From positions 3,707,960 through 3,771,959 of the forward strand of contig NC_030680.2 in the NCBI RefSeq assembly GCF_000004195.4: a stretch of 64,000 nt of DNA, read 5' to 3'. Shown here in pieces: positions 21,573-33,950 of the stretch. The position numbers were made by a program, and so were the translations under genes. How positions within the stretch are numbered: the stretch's first letter is position 1; each line of letters opens with the position of its first letter. The DNA comes from Xenopus tropicalis. Its lineage: Eukaryota > Chordata > Amphibia > Anura > Pipidae. The notes under the pieces are model-generated. The model saw only the letters and a list, made by a program, of their open reading frames with translations, was not told the origin of the DNA and did no database searches.

Positions 21573-22957
21573 TCTTATTTGTGCCCTGGGTACCCCTGGA
21601 ACTATAGCGGGGTGACTGTTACCCCAATGTTTCTATATATCTGTAACCTTGTTATGGGCTAAGGGGGCCCAGCCTGAAGGCCAGTTAGGGGGGGATTTGG
21701 GGTGCTTATTTGTGCCCTGGGTACCCCTGGAACTATAGCGGGGTGACTGTTACCCCAATGTTTCTATATATCTGTAACCTTGTTATGGGCTAAGGGGGCC
21801 CAGCCTGAAGGCCAGTTAGGGGGGGATTTGTGTGAGTGCTTATTTGTGCCCTGGGTACCCCTGGAACTATAGCGGGGTGACTGTTACCCCAATGTTTCTA
21901 TATATCTGTAACCTTGTTATGGGCTAAGGGGGCCCAGCCTGAAGGCCAGTTAGGGGGGGATTTGGGGTGAGTGCTTATTTGTGCCCTGGGTACTCCTGGA
22001 ACTATAGCGGGGTGACTGTTACCCCAATGTTTCTATATATCTGTAACCTTGTTATGGGCTAAGGGGGCCCAGCCTGAAGGCCAGTTAGGGGGGGATTTGG
22101 GGTGAGTGCTTATTTGTGCCCTGGGTACCCCTGGAACTATAGCGGGGTGACTGTTACCCCAATGTTTCTATATATCTGTAACCTTGTTATGGGCTAAGGG
22201 GGCCCAGCCTGAAGGCCAGTTAGGGGGGGATTTGGGGTGAGTGCTTATTTGTGCCCTGGGTACCCCTGGAACTATAGCGGGGTGACTGTTACCCCAATGT
22301 TTCTATATATCTGTAACCTTGTTATGGGCTAAGGGGGCCCAGCCTGAAGGCCAGTTAGGGGGGGATTTGGGGTGAGTGCTTATTTGTGCCCTGGGTACCC
22401 CTGGAACTATAGCGGGGTGACTGTTACCCCAATGTTTCTATATATCTGTAACCTTGTTATGGGCTAAGGGGGCCCAGCCTGAAGGCCAGTTAGGGGGGGA
22501 TTTGGGGTGAGTGCTTATTTGTGCCCTGGGTACCCCTGGAACTATAGCGGGGTGACTGTTACCCCAATGTTTCTATATATCTGTAACCTTGTTATGGGCT
22601 AAGGGGGCCCAGCCTGAAGGCCAGTTAGGGGGGGATTTGGGGTGAGTGCTTATTTGTGCCCTGGGTACCCCTGGAACTATAGTGGGGTGACTGTTACCCC
22701 AATGTTTCTATATATCTGTAACCTTGTTATGGGCTAAGGGGCCCAGCCTGAAGGCCAGTTAGGGGGGATTTGGGGTGAGTGCTTATTTGTGCCCTGGGTA
22801 CCCCTGGAACTATAGCGGGGTGACTGTTACCCCAATGTTTCTATATATCTGTAACCTTGTTATGGGCTAAGGGGGCCCAGCCTGAAGGCCAGTTAGGGGG
22901 GGATTTGGGGTGAGTGCTTATTTGTGCCCCGGGTACCCCTGGAACTATAGCGGGGTG
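21573..22957 (-). repeat. 134-bp minisatellite array, copy 4 of 6 (inverted)
   Basis: About 10.3 copies in reverse orientation to 1-2030. Starts at CTTATTTGTGCCCTGGG and ends at ACTATAGCGGGGTG. One early unit lacks GAGTG, and one unit near 22740 has shorter G runs. Confidence 0.96.
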
Positions 22958-23715
22958 TATGCAGTGTATTTACCAGGAAGGGCCTCAACCCCCAAGACAA
23001 GTAGGGAACGTGATTGAATTTAATGCTCGCTGCGATATATAAACATATTAGAAGGAAAAACAAGAATATGCTGAAGAGAAATCCAAGATAAATGCATTAA
23101 TTAAGAAATAGTTGGCATAGTTAATCCAATATTTCCTGTAAACTTAATTAGCTCGGAGCCAATAAAGCCGCACCAAGCACAGGAGGGATAATTATCATAC
23201 ACTTGCGCCTTCGGAAATATTTATTATTTATGTTGGACATAAAAAGGAAGATTCTGAGAAGAAACAGAAATATAAATCAAAGTGTCTCCAATGAAGTAAA
23301 TCTGAACGTGTCGGACGTTCGACAACAAAAACACTGAAAGTCTCGTTGTTTCCCCCAATTAGGGGGCGAGTTGCAATGTACTTACCGGTAGTCCCGCCCC
23401 TAAAGGCAATGGGGGCTGAAATGGAATTCACTGCTGGCTGTCCATTTGCTTTGGGATTCAGTGGAATTTGGACAAATTCATTTTCTAAACCAAATTGAAA
23501 TCTTTAGTTTCTATTGGACTTGTGTCGCTTGCGTTCTTTAGGAGTGTTGGAGCTTGGGGCAGAACAGACAGACACACAGTGTTAACACAACGTAGGACTG
23601 TTTGGCCTATAGGCCTTGATCTCAATCTTACACTACTGACATCATCTTTCCCTACAGCCAACATATTCCCCCAATGTTACCATCTTTGACTACCCTTACA
23701 ATATTGTGATGTCTT
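22958..23715. other. AT-rich CNE-like island; no gene seen
   Basis: From ~22980 to 23240 the sequence is AT-rich with many homeodomain cores (TTGAATTTAATGCTC, ATGCATTAATTAAG, CTTAATTAGCTCGG, GGATAATTATCATAC). From ~23620 degraded 19-bp satellite-like words (CATCATCTTTCCCTAC) foreshadow the next array. No exon recognised. Confidence 0.35.
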
Positions 23716-24950
23716 AATCTTGTCCTTATATCTCCATCTTGTCCTACTGTCTCCATCTTGCCCTACTGTCTCCATCTTGCCCTACTGTCTCCATCTTGCC
23801 CTACTGTCTCCATCTTGCCCTACTGTCTCCATCTTGTCCTACTGTCTCCATCTTGCCCTACTGTCTCCATCTTGGCCTCCTGTCTCCATCTTTCCCTACT
23901 GTCTCCATCTTGCCCTACTGTCTCCATCTTGCCCTACTGTCTCCATCTTGCCCTACTGTCTCCATCTTGTCCTACTGTCTCCATCTTGCCCTATTGTCTC
24001 CATCTTGTCCTACTGTCTCCATCTTGTCCTACTGTCTCCATCTTGCCCTACTGTCTCCATCTTGTCCTACTGTCTCCATCTTGCCCTATTGTCTCCATCT
24101 TGTCCTACTGTCTCCATCTTGTCCTACTGTCTCCATCTTGTCCTACTGTCCCCATCTTGCCCTATTGTCTCCATCTTGTCCTACTGTCTCCATCTTGTCC
24201 TACTGTCTCCATCTTGCCCTACTGTCCCTATCTTGCCCTACTGTCTTCATCTTGCCCCACTGTCTCCATCTTGCCCCACTGTCTCCAACTTGCCCTACTG
24301 TCTCCATCTTGTCCCACTGTCTCCATCTGTCCCTACTGTCTCCATCTTGCCCTACCGTCTCCATCTTGCCCTACCGTCTCCATCTTGCCTTACTGTCCCC
24401 ATCTCGTCCTACTGTCTCCATCTTGCCCTACTGTCTCCATCTTGCCCTACCGTCTCCATCTTGCCTTACCGTCCCCATCTTGTCCTACTGTCTCCATCTT
24501 GCCCTACTGTCTCCATCTTGCCCTACCGTCTCCATCTTGACTTACTGTCCCCATCTTGTCCTACTGTCTCCATCTTGTCCTACTGTCTCCATCTTGCCTT
24601 ACTGTCCCCATCTTGTCCTACTGTCTCCATCTTGCCTTACTGTCTGTCTCCATCTTGCCCTACTGTCTCCATCTTGCTCTACTATTACCATCTTGTCTTA
24701 CTGTCACCAACCTGCACTACATTCATCTTCTTCTCCTACTGTCACGGTGTTACTCTGCCTTCTCCATCTTATCCTAAACTGGTCTTCTCCTAGTGTCTCC
24801 ATCTTGCTGTAATGTCTCCACCTTGCCAAAATGTCTCCATCTTTCCCATCTTGTCTACTATCACTGTCCCATCTGAGGTTGTCTTGCCCTACTTTCTCCA
24901 TCTTTCTCCACACTGAGCTCATCTTGCCCTACTCTTGTCCTACTAGACCT
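23716..24950 (+). repeat. 19-bp satellite array, copy 3 of 4, with degenerate edges
   Basis: About 60 units of the CTACTGTCTCCATCTTGCC repeat. Unlike the arrays at 12305 and 18617, both sides fade out: before ~23730 and after ~24650 the units become irregular (CATCTTGCTGTAATGTC, CACCTTGCCAAAATG). This pattern of a homogeneous core and decayed edges suggests an older locus. Not coding. Confidence 0.95.
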
Positions 24951-25900
24951 TCTCTCTTCCTATTTACAACTGCTGTTTTGTGAGGCCTCAACCAGTCATC
25001 TCTATTTGCCTGCCCAGCTCTTATTGTGGGAATAAATACCCTTGAGGGACACCTACTGTATATTTACACCTTCATATCAAGAATAACCAATGGGTTCCCG
25101 GCACTGCCCAAACCCCTCATATAGCCGAGCCTTGTGTCCTCCCATCCTGCCGTCCTCTAACAGGCAAACTATTTTCTTTCCAGGCTCGATACGCAGTGTT
25201 TATCCTCAAGTGGCCATTTTACTCAAAAGCCAAATTATGTATTCGGCGGAAAGATTCCCTCTGATTGGCGTCCTTGCTAAAGAGCTGTGTTTAATTAGAT
25301 TTTGTGGTAGTCGTTGAGTCTGAAGCCTCGTTCCTATAAATTTCCACTATAACACTTAACACGATGCGAGCGCGCGGGTAAATGTGCTGTTTATCGAGCC
25401 TGTCGGTGGGTTTTTCCTTTCCCCGTTCCAAGTCTCCGCTGTGGGCTGAGCGCTAAGGCGAGGTAACGTCCAATCAGGAGAATGAGCTCCGAGGAACAGA
25501 CGTAATGACAATTAAATGCAGAGGCACGTCTTATAGAATGATCCCGCCATATGTGCAGTAATTAGCCGAGCGCGAGCCCTTCATAAACAAATATCATCGT
25601 TAGTTTGTAAGCGAGTCAACAGGAACGCAAGAAACCGTCTCCATCTCAGTGACATGTGAGGAAATGTCTTATTGTCAGGCTTTTCCTAAAATCTTTCTCA
25701 TGTTCAGGCCTTAGGGGTTGGAACTTACCATAAAAAAATCTGACCGTGACATAGGAGGAGTCAGGCAGTGGGAGGAGTCAGGCAGTGGGCGGATATAATT
25801 AGATATGGGCTACGTGTTGAGAACCATCTCCCACTCAAACTCTTGGACACAGTTGAACCCAGAGGAGGTTCATTCCCAGACACCAATATCTTCCTTCCCC
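24951..25900. other. Non-repetitive island, CNE-like ~25190-25620
   Basis: Contains GCTGTGTTTAATTAGATTTT, GACAATTAAATGCAGAGG, GTGCAGTAATTAGCCGAGCG and CTTCATAAACAAATATCATC. The mix of TAAT cores and CpG is the same as in the other islands. No coding evidence. A short direct repeat, GGAGTCAGGCAGTGG, occurs at ~25766 and ~25781. Confidence 0.35.
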
Positions 25901-26213
25901 AAAGGCGGCCCTACACGGGCAGTTTTGAGTTGGCGATTTGGTTCCTTCAGACCGATTCTTATCTGCCTGTGTATGGGCACCCCAAACGGGTCTACACGAC
26001 TGATATCTGGCCTGAAATTGGGCAGATCTTGATGGGGCAGGTTTGATTTTCCTGTTGGATTGGGACTATATTGGCTTGTTGATGTGGTCCTTGGTCCGCC
26101 GGGCCATATACCTGCCGTTCTAATTTGGTCCTAGGGCTAACAATCAAATTAGCCTAATATCACCCAGCATAGGTGGCCATATCAGGAGACGATGTGCTCA
26201 TATGGCCACCTTT
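25901..26213 (+). mobile_element. MITE-like element with AAAGGYGGCC termini
   Basis: Left end AAAGGCGGCCCTACACGG; the right end, reversed, reads AAAGGTGGCCATATGAGC. Internal landmarks TTATCTGCCTGTGTATGGG and ATATCTGGCCTGAAATTGGG are shared with 55890-56142 and 62441-62772. About 313 bp, no coding sequence. Family not named; no clear target-site duplication. Confidence 0.65.
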
Positions 26214-26222
26214 ATTCCCTCT

Positions 26223-26490
26223 ACAGCGGTGATCCCCAACCAGTGGCTCAGGGGCAACATGTTGCTCCCCAACCCCTTGGATGTTGCTCTCACTGCCCCC
26301 AAACCAGAGTAATTTTTGAATTTCTGACTTGGTGGCAAGTTTTGGTTGAATAAAAACAAGATTTCCTACCAAATAAAGCCCCTGTAAGCTGATAGGGTGC
26401 ATAGAGGCCCCTAATAGCCAATCACAGCCCTTATTTGGCTCCTCCATGAACTTTTATGGTGCTTGTGTTGCTCCTTGGATCAGGGGTTTA
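26223..26490 (+). mobile_element. hAT-like non-autonomous element, right end unclear
   Basis: Starts CAGCGGTGATCCCCAACCAG, the CAGNGGTNNCCAACC style of hAT termini. The interior (GGGGCAACATGTTGCTCCCC; AGCCAATCACAGCCC; TTGGCTCCTCCATGAAC) is familiar from frog dispersed repeats. The right terminus was not located. Confidence 0.55.
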
Positions 26491-26640
26491 TTTCCCTTGG
26501 CCCATCAAGAACCCATGAATAAGAATGATCCAGCGTAACCTAGTAACTGAAGGAAGCAATCAAATTAATTAAGAGACTAAATGGTTACAATGGCCAGGAA
26601 TGATTTGATTCCCAACCAACTGTGCAACAGATACTGCTGC

Positions 26641-26960
26641 AGGCCCAAACTGGGATACAAATAGGCCCTGGGGCATTGCCAATACCCAGATGCCCAAACA
26701 GCCCCCGCTCAGGGTCGGACTGGGCCACCGGGACACTGGGACAAATCCCGGTGGGCCCCGGCGGCCCAGATCCGACCCTTGTGCGTTAAATTTACGCAGG
26801 CACAGGGGAGGATGCCGGGTTGGGGCCCTTGAGGGGGGGTTAGGGGGGCCACTGCAGGGGGGTTAGGGGGGGCCACTGCGGGGGGGGGGCGCTAGGGGAC
26901 TCAGTCGGCGGGAGCCCCAGTGGGCCCTGCACCACCCATTCTGACCAGAAGCCTCTGTGG
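26641..26960 (+). mobile_element. Dispersed-repeat cluster (GGGTCGGACTGGGCC type)
   Basis: Contains GGGGCATTGCCAATACCCAG, then GGGTCGGACTGGGCCACC and GCGTTAAATTTACGCAGG. Related sequences lie at 54081-54145 (CATACTGGGCC...GCGTTAAATTTACGCA) and, inverted, at 45565-45640. Followed by G-rich repeats at 26830-26895. Confidence 0.5.
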
Positions 26961-27544
26961 CATTTGCCAGAACCCACAGATTGCCAGTCTAGGCCCACTG
27001 GAGCCAACTGGTGAGCATGCAATAGAGCGTTAGCCTTAAAGCCCATCTTCCTTGTGCTAGCGAGCGCCTCAGGGGCCTCATTATGCTTCCCGTACTTAGA
27101 GACACATTGTTTCCTATTGACTTTCCTCCGTTGTTTTTGGTGCAAAACGAGAGCCGCCAACGCCTGCTGCTGCCTGTACCGTGTTTTGCAATGTAAAAAT
27201 AGTAATAGCCGAAAATAACATGTTTAATGGGATGTTTGCAAGCACTTTAATTAGCCGGCGTGCCTACTGTCAGTTCTGCGGGAAAGGCCATATTTTACAG
27301 AAATGTGTTACAGTCCTTGTCAACAAACCCCAGATAACGAGCTTTAATTACAATAAAGGTATGGGGCTGCAGCCGTACGTCTTGTTTCAGGAGTCGCAGT
27401 AGTTTCTAATTAAAGGGGAAGCGCGGCGTTTAAATGCAGGGATAGATACACCCACCCGATCCTGTCTGTGGAGCTTGCACTTCATGTAAATCTATACCGA
27501 GGGTGCTGGGAGTTGCAGGTCATTATGTGCTTATATCTTATTTC
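26961..27544. other. Non-repetitive island, CNE-like; no gene seen
   Basis: Contains CACTTTAATTAGCCGGCG, CGAGCTTTAATTACAATAAAG and GGTGCAAAACGAGAGCCGCC. A short open frame (27181-27402) has a near-miss zinc-knuckle pattern but is not credible as a gene. GTTTCTAATTAAAGGGGAAG at ~27400 resembles a T2 terminus. Confidence 0.35.
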
Positions 27545-30034
27545 TATAATCATTTAACCATGAAATAAACCCAATAGGGCTGTTCTGCCCCAATAAGGGG
27601 TAATTATATCTTAGTTGGGATCAAGTACAGGTACTGTTTTATTATTACAGAGAAAAGGGAATCATTTAACCATTAAATAAACCCAATAGGGCTGTTCTGC
27701 CCCCAATAAGGGGTAATTATATCTTAGTTGGGATCAAGTACAGGTACTGTTTTATTATTACAGAGAAAAGGGAATCATTTAACCATTAAATAAACCCAAT
27801 AGGGCTGTTCTGCCCCCAATAAGGGGTAATTATATCTTAGTTGGGATCAAGTACAGGTACTGTTTTATTATTACAGAGAAAAGGGAATCATTTAACCATT
27901 AAATAAACCCAATAGGGCTGTTCTGCCCCAATAAGGGGTAATTATATCTTAGTTGGGATCAAGTACAGGTACTGTTTTATTATTACAGAGAAAAGGGAAT
28001 CATTTAACCATTAAATAAACCCAATAGGGCTGTTCTGCCCCAATAAGGGGTAATTATATCTTAGTTGGGATCAAGTACAGGTACTGTTTTATTATTACAG
28101 AGAAAAGGGAATCATTTAACCATTAAATAAACCCAATAGGGCTGTTCTGCCCCAATAAGGGGTAATTATATCTTAGTTGGGATCAAGTACAGGTACTGTT
28201 TTATTATTACAGAGAAAAGGGAATCATTTAACCATTAAATAAACCCAATAGGGCTGTTCTGCCCCCAATAAGGGGTAATTATATCTTAGTTGGGATCAAG
28301 TACAGGTACTGTTTTATTATTACAGAGAAAAGGGAATCATTTAACCATTAAATAAACCCAATAGGGCTGTTCTGCCCCAATAAGGGGTAATTATATCTTA
28401 GTTGGGATCAAGTACAGGTACTGTTTTATTATTACAGAGAAAAAGGAATCATTTAACCATTAAATAAACCCAATAGGGCTGTTCTGCCCCAATAAGGGGT
28501 AATTATATCTTAGTTGGGATCAAGTACAGGTACTGTTTTATTATTACAGAGAAAAGGGAATCATTTAACCATTAAATAAACCCAATAGGACTGTTCTGCC
28601 CCAATAAGGGGTAATTATATCTTAGTTGGGATCAAGTACAGGTACTGTTTTATTATTACAGAGAAAAGGGAATCATTTAACCATTAAATAAACCCAATAG
28701 GGCTGTTCTGCCCCCAATAAGGGGTAATTATATCTTAGTTGGGATCAAGTACAGGTACTGTTTTATTATTACAGAGAAAAGGGGATTATTTAACCATTAA
28801 ATAAACCCAATAGGGCTGTTCTGCCCCCAATAAGGGGTAATTATATCTTAGTTGGGATCAAGTACAGGTACTGTTTTATTATTACAGAGAAAAGGGAATC
28901 ATTTAACCATGAAATAAACCCAATAGGGCTGTTCTGCCCCAATAAGGGGTAATTATATCTTAGTTGGGATCAAGTACAGGTACTGTTTTATTATTACAGA
29001 GAAAAGGGAATCATTTAACCATGAAATAAACCCAATAGGGCTGTTCTGCCCCAATAAGGGGTAATTATATCTTAGTTGGGATCAAGTACAGGTACTGTTT
29101 TATTATTACAGAGAAAAAGGAATCATTTAACCATTAAATAAACCCAATAGGGCTGTTCTGCCCCAATAAGGGGTAATTATATCTTAGTTGGGATCAAGTA
29201 CAGGTACTGTTTTATTATTACAGAGAAAAGGGAATCATTTAACCATTAAATAAACCCAATAGGACTGTTCTGCCCCAATAAGGGGTAATTATATCTTAGT
29301 TGGGATCAAGTACAGGTACTGTTTTATTATTACAGAGAAAAGGGAATCATTTAACCATTAAATAAACCCAATAGGGCTGTTCTGCCCCCAATAAGGGGTA
29401 ATTATATCTTAGTTGGGATCAAGTACAGGTACTGTTTTATTATTACAGAGAAAAGGGGATTATTTAACCATTAAATAAACCCAATAGGGCTGTTCTGCCC
29501 CCAATAAGGGGTAATTATATCTTAGTTGGGATCAAGTACAGGTACTGTTTTATTATTACAGAGAAAAGGGAATCATTTAACCATGAAATAAACCCAATAG
29601 GGCTGTTCTGCCCCAATAAGGGGTAATTATATCTTAGTTGGGATCAAGTACAGGTACTGTTTTATTATTACAGAGAAAAGGGAATCATTTAACCATTAAA
29701 TAAACCCAATAGGGCTGTTCTGCCCCCAATAAGGGGTAATTATATCTTAGTTGGGATCAAGTACAGGTACTGTTTTATTATTACAGAGAAAAGGGAATTA
29801 TTTAACCATGAAATAAACCCAATAGGGCTGTTCTGCCCCCAATAAGGGGTAATTATATCTTAGTTGGGATCAAGTACAGGTACTGTTTTATTATTACAGA
29901 GAAAAGGGAATCATTTAACCATTAAATAAACCCAATAGGGCTGTTCTGCCCCAATAAGGGGTAATTATATCTTAGTTGGGATCAAGTACAGGTACTGTTT
30001 TATTATTACAGAGAAAAGGGAATCATTTAACCAT
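27545..30034 (+). repeat. 112/113-bp tandem array from a MITE interior, copy 1 of 3
   Basis: About 22 copies of a unit with GGGGTAATTATATCTTAGTT, GGGATCAAGTACAGGTACTG, TTTTATTATTACAGAG, AATCATTTAACCATTAAAT and CCCAATAGGGCTGTTCTGCC. Length alternates with 4 or 5 C. Rare variants repeat ~673 bp apart (six units), e.g. AGGACTG at 28588/29261 and GGGGATTATT at 28781/29455. The unit matches the interior of a Xenopus MITE whose end is seen at 40801-40920. Confidence 0.96.
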
Positions 30035-30083
30035 TCTAATTGTTGGCAGGACCCACTACCCACTAAGAGGGGAGGCTGCTCAC

Positions 30084-30697
30084 TTAAAGGGGTTGTTTAC
30101 CTTTGAGTTAACTTTTATTATGATGTTGAGAGTGATATTCTGCAATTGGTCTTTATTTTTTATTATTTGTAGTTTTTTAATTATTTCAATAATTGATCAG
30201 CAGCGCTCCAGTTTGGAGTTGCTAGGGTTCAAATTACCTTAGCAACCAGGGAGTGGTTTGAATGAGAGACAGGTATATGAATAGGGGAGGGGCTGAACAG
30301 AAAGATAAGGAATAAAAAGTAACAATAACAATAAAACTGGAGCCTCACAGAGCAATAGGGTTTGGCTGTCGGGGTCAGTGACCCCCATTTGAAAGCTGGA
30401 AAGTGTTGCTAGGGTCCAAATTACCTTAGCAACCAGGGAGTGGTTTGGATGAGAGACAGGAATATGAATAAGGGAGGGGCTGAATAGAAATATAAGGAAT
30501 AAAAAGTAACAATAACAATAAAACTGGAGCCTCACAGAGCAATAGGGTTTGGCTGCCGGGGTCAGTGACCCCCATTTGAAAGCTGCAGAGTCAGAAGAAG
30601 AAGGCAAATAATTCAAAAACTATAAGAAATAAATAATCAAGACCAATTGAAAAGTTGATTAGAATTGTTCATTCTATAACATACTAAACGTTAGTGA
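30084..30697 (+). mobile_element. T2-type MITE with internal 187-bp tandem duplication
   Basis: The left terminus TTAAAGGGGTTGTTTACC at a TTAA site starts the element. Landmarks match 8766-9173. The segment from GTTGCTAGGG to GAAAGCTGG is present twice, at 30218 and 30405, an exact 187-bp offset. The right end stops at AACATACTAAACGTTAG, about 30 bp short of the usual terminus. No coding sequence. Confidence 0.85.
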
Positions 30698-31659
30698 TTG
30701 GAGGAGAGGAAATTTCAGGCTGGGGAGGGTACCAGCAGAAGGCTTTCCATTGGAGAACGTAGACTGAGAGCAGTCGGCCTCTACATGGGGAGTCTATGAC
30801 TTCCTATATGCCTCCCATGGAAGGGCAATACTTCATCCTGCCCGGGGGGGGGGGGAGATACCATTCTGTGGCCCTGGCCCATGTAGAAGCCGTTTTCTGC
30901 CCAACAAAGCACAGAATCATTAACATTTGTCGAATTTCCCAACTTGATGAATGGTTTGCACCCCCCCCCGCCGGATCGGCTTTTGTGCCGTCTCTTTTGC
31001 ATTTATTCCCAATGGGCTTCGTGCATCTGCAGTTCTTTTAAACGATGCCAATTCCCCCCCCCCCCCCGATTACATTGCCGCCTCGACGTCCTTAATAATT
31101 CAAAATTTGCCTGACTGAAGTTATGGCTTTTAATTTTACCGCTGTCATTGAGCGTCGGAAAGTCGTTCTCAGAGGAGACGGCGTTACGGCTGCGCTTTCC
31201 CAAACGCTCCCTTTCTTTAATATCGGAAAACATTTCGCCATTATTTGTTACCCGTAAATCAAGTAAAAGCCTCCTCTCGGCTTCTATGTTTGGGGCTGGA
31301 AATAACGTTGTGGCTTCCTGCGAGACCAGCGGAGATAGGGGGGGGTTTCTAATAGGGAGATTTGGGGGTCGGAGGGACAGTGGGGTCCCACCGGGAATGA
31401 ACCATTTCCTCTCTATTGAGTCACAGGTCCATGATGTCACTGCTTATGTCATAGGCTGATTTATTACAGACTGGTCTGTTTCACTAGTCTATAGTTTACC
31501 GGCCAAATAGCTCAGTTCAGCCGCCACTTGGACTCAACTTGGACAAAATTAATAGCCATTGGCCCCGTTCTGTGTGATATGACCCTGTTTTAAATACACA
31601 ACTACTATGTGGTACCCTATTATTATAGCATTTCATAAATCCTCTATTGAGTGGCCTGT
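30698..31659. other. Non-repetitive island, CNE-like ~31060-31310
   Basis: Holds poly-G (30843-30854) and poly-C (30961-30970, 31056-31068) runs, then CCTTAATAATTCAAAATTTG, GCTTTTAATTTTACCGC and GTCATTGAGCGTCGG. No gene recognised on either strand. Confidence 0.3.
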
Positions 31660-33475
31660 TAGTGACCAAACACTTTATGGTGATGCAGTTCTTGCTGTAA
31701 GTCGTCCATCAATCTATGGTTATCCATGTTCTGCCCATAGGTCATTCAACACTCTATGGTTATGTGTGTATTTAATGATGCATGTTCTGCCTAAAGTCAG
31801 TCTTTCAACACTCTATGGTTACACCACTCTATGGTAATGCCACTCTATGGTAATGCCACTCTATGGTTATACCACTCTATGGTAATGCCACTCTATGGTT
31901 ACACCACTCTATGGTAATGCAACTCTATGGTAATGCCACTCTATGGTTATACCACTCTATGGTAATGCCACTCTATGGTTACACCACTCTATGGTAATGC
32001 CACTCTATGGTAATGCCACTCTATGGTTACACCACTCTATGGTAATGCCACTATATGGTAATGCCACTCTATGGTTATACCACTCTATGGTAATGCCACT
32101 CTATGGTTACACCACTCTATGGTAATGCCACTCTATGGTTATACCACTCTATGGTAATGCCACTCTATGGTTACACCACTCTATGGTAATGCCACTCTAT
32201 GGTTATACCACTCTATGGTAATGCCACTCTATGGTTATACCACTCTATGGTAATGCCACTCTATGGTTATGCCACTCTATGGTATCCACTCTATGGTAAT
32301 GCCACTCTATGGTTACACCACTCTATGGTAATGCCACTCTATGGTTAACCACTCTATGGTAATGCCACTCTATGGTTACACCACTCTATGGTAATGCCAC
32401 TCTATGGTTATACCACTCTATGGTAATGCCACTCTATGGTTACACCACTCTATGGTAATGCCACTCTATGGTTATACCACTCTATGGTAATGCCACTCTA
32501 TCGTTATACCACTCTATGGTAATGCCACTCTATGGTTACACCACTCTATGGTAATGCCACTCTATGGTAATGCCACTCTATGGTTATACCACTCTATGGT
32601 AATGCCACTCTATGGTTACACCACTCTATGGTAATGCCACTCTATGGTTACACCACTCTATGGTAATGCCACTATATGGTAATGCCACTCTATGGTTATA
32701 CCACTCTATGGTAATGCCACTCTATGGTTACACCACTCTATGGTAATGCCACTCTATGGTTATACCACTCTATGGTAATGCCACTCTATGGTTACACCAC
32801 TCTATGGTAATGCCACTCTATGGTTATACCACTCTATGGTAATGCCACTCTATGGTTACACCACTCTATGGTAATGCCACTCTAAGGTAATGCCACTCTA
32901 TGGTTATACCACTCTATGGTAATGCCACTCTATGGTTACACCACTCTATGGTAATGCCACTCTATGGTAATGCCACTCTATGGTTATACCCACTCTATGG
33001 TAATGCCACTCTATGGTTACACCACTCTATGGTAATGCCACTCTATGGTTATACCACTCTATGGTAATGCCACTCTATGGTTATACCACTCTATGGTAAT
33101 GCCACTCTATGGTTACACCACTCTATGGTAATGCCACTCTATGGTAATGCCACTCTATGGTTATACCACTCTATGGTAATGCCACTCTATGGTTACACCA
33201 CTCTATGGTAATGCCACTCTATGGTTATACCACTCTATGGTAATGCCACTCTATGGTTACACCACTCTATGGTTACACCACTCTATGGTAATGCCACTCT
33301 ATGGTAATGCCACTCTATGGTTATACCACTCTATGGTAATGCCACTCTATGGTAATGCCACTCTATGGTAATGCCACTCTATGGTTATACCACTCTATGG
33401 TAATGCCACTCTATGGTTATACCACTCTATGGTTATACCACTCTATGGTTATGCCACTCTATGGTAATGCATGCT
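31660..33475 (+). repeat. 16-bp tandem array (CCACTCTATGGTAATG unit)
   Basis: Over 100 units alternating among CCACTCTATGGTAATG, CCACTCTATGGTTATA and CCACTCTATGGTTACA. The first ~140 bp (31660-31800) are degenerate and include CATGTTCTGCC...ACTCTATGGTTAT, i.e. the longer 56-bp unit seen at 33476-33885. Three units make 48 bp, so forward frames stay open; not coding. Confidence 0.95.
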
Positions 33476-33890
33476 CTGCCTATAAGTCATCCAACTCTCT
33501 ATGGTTATACATGTCTATGATAATGCATGTTCTGCCTATAAGACATCCAACTCTCTATGATTATACATGTCTATGATAATACATGTTCTGCCTATAAGAC
33601 ATCCAACTCTCTATGGTTATACATGTCTATGATAATGCATGTTCTGCCTATAAGACATCCAACTCTCTATGGTTATACATGTCTATGATAATGCATGTTC
33701 TGCCTATAAGACATCCAACTCTCTATGGTTATACATGTCTATGATAATGCATGTTCTGCCTATAAGACATCCAACTCTCTATGGTTATACATGTCTATGA
33801 TAATGCATGTTCTGCCTATAAGACATCCAACTCTCTATGGTTATACATGTCTATGATAATGCATGTTCTGCCTAAAAGTCTTTCAATACT
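33476..33890 (+). repeat. 56-bp tandem array
   Basis: Seven copies of a 56-bp unit: TCTGCCTATAAGACATCC, AACTCTCTATGGTTATAC, ATGTCTATGATAATGCATGT. Contains the CTCTATGGTTATA word of the adjoining 16-bp array, so the shorter repeat was probably carved from the longer. Confidence 0.95.
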
Positions 33891-33950
33891 TCAACACTCA
33901 ATACCCAAAAGCAATAGGTTCTCTTCATGCAAATGCTACCTATGGACTAG

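Noticed and set aside
27181..27402. Possible zinc-knuckle peptide (CQFCGKGHILQKC)
   Set aside because: Spacing is C-x2-C-x3-H-x4-C, one residue short of the CCHC knuckle, in a 73-codon frame without neighbours; probably chance within a CNE-like island.
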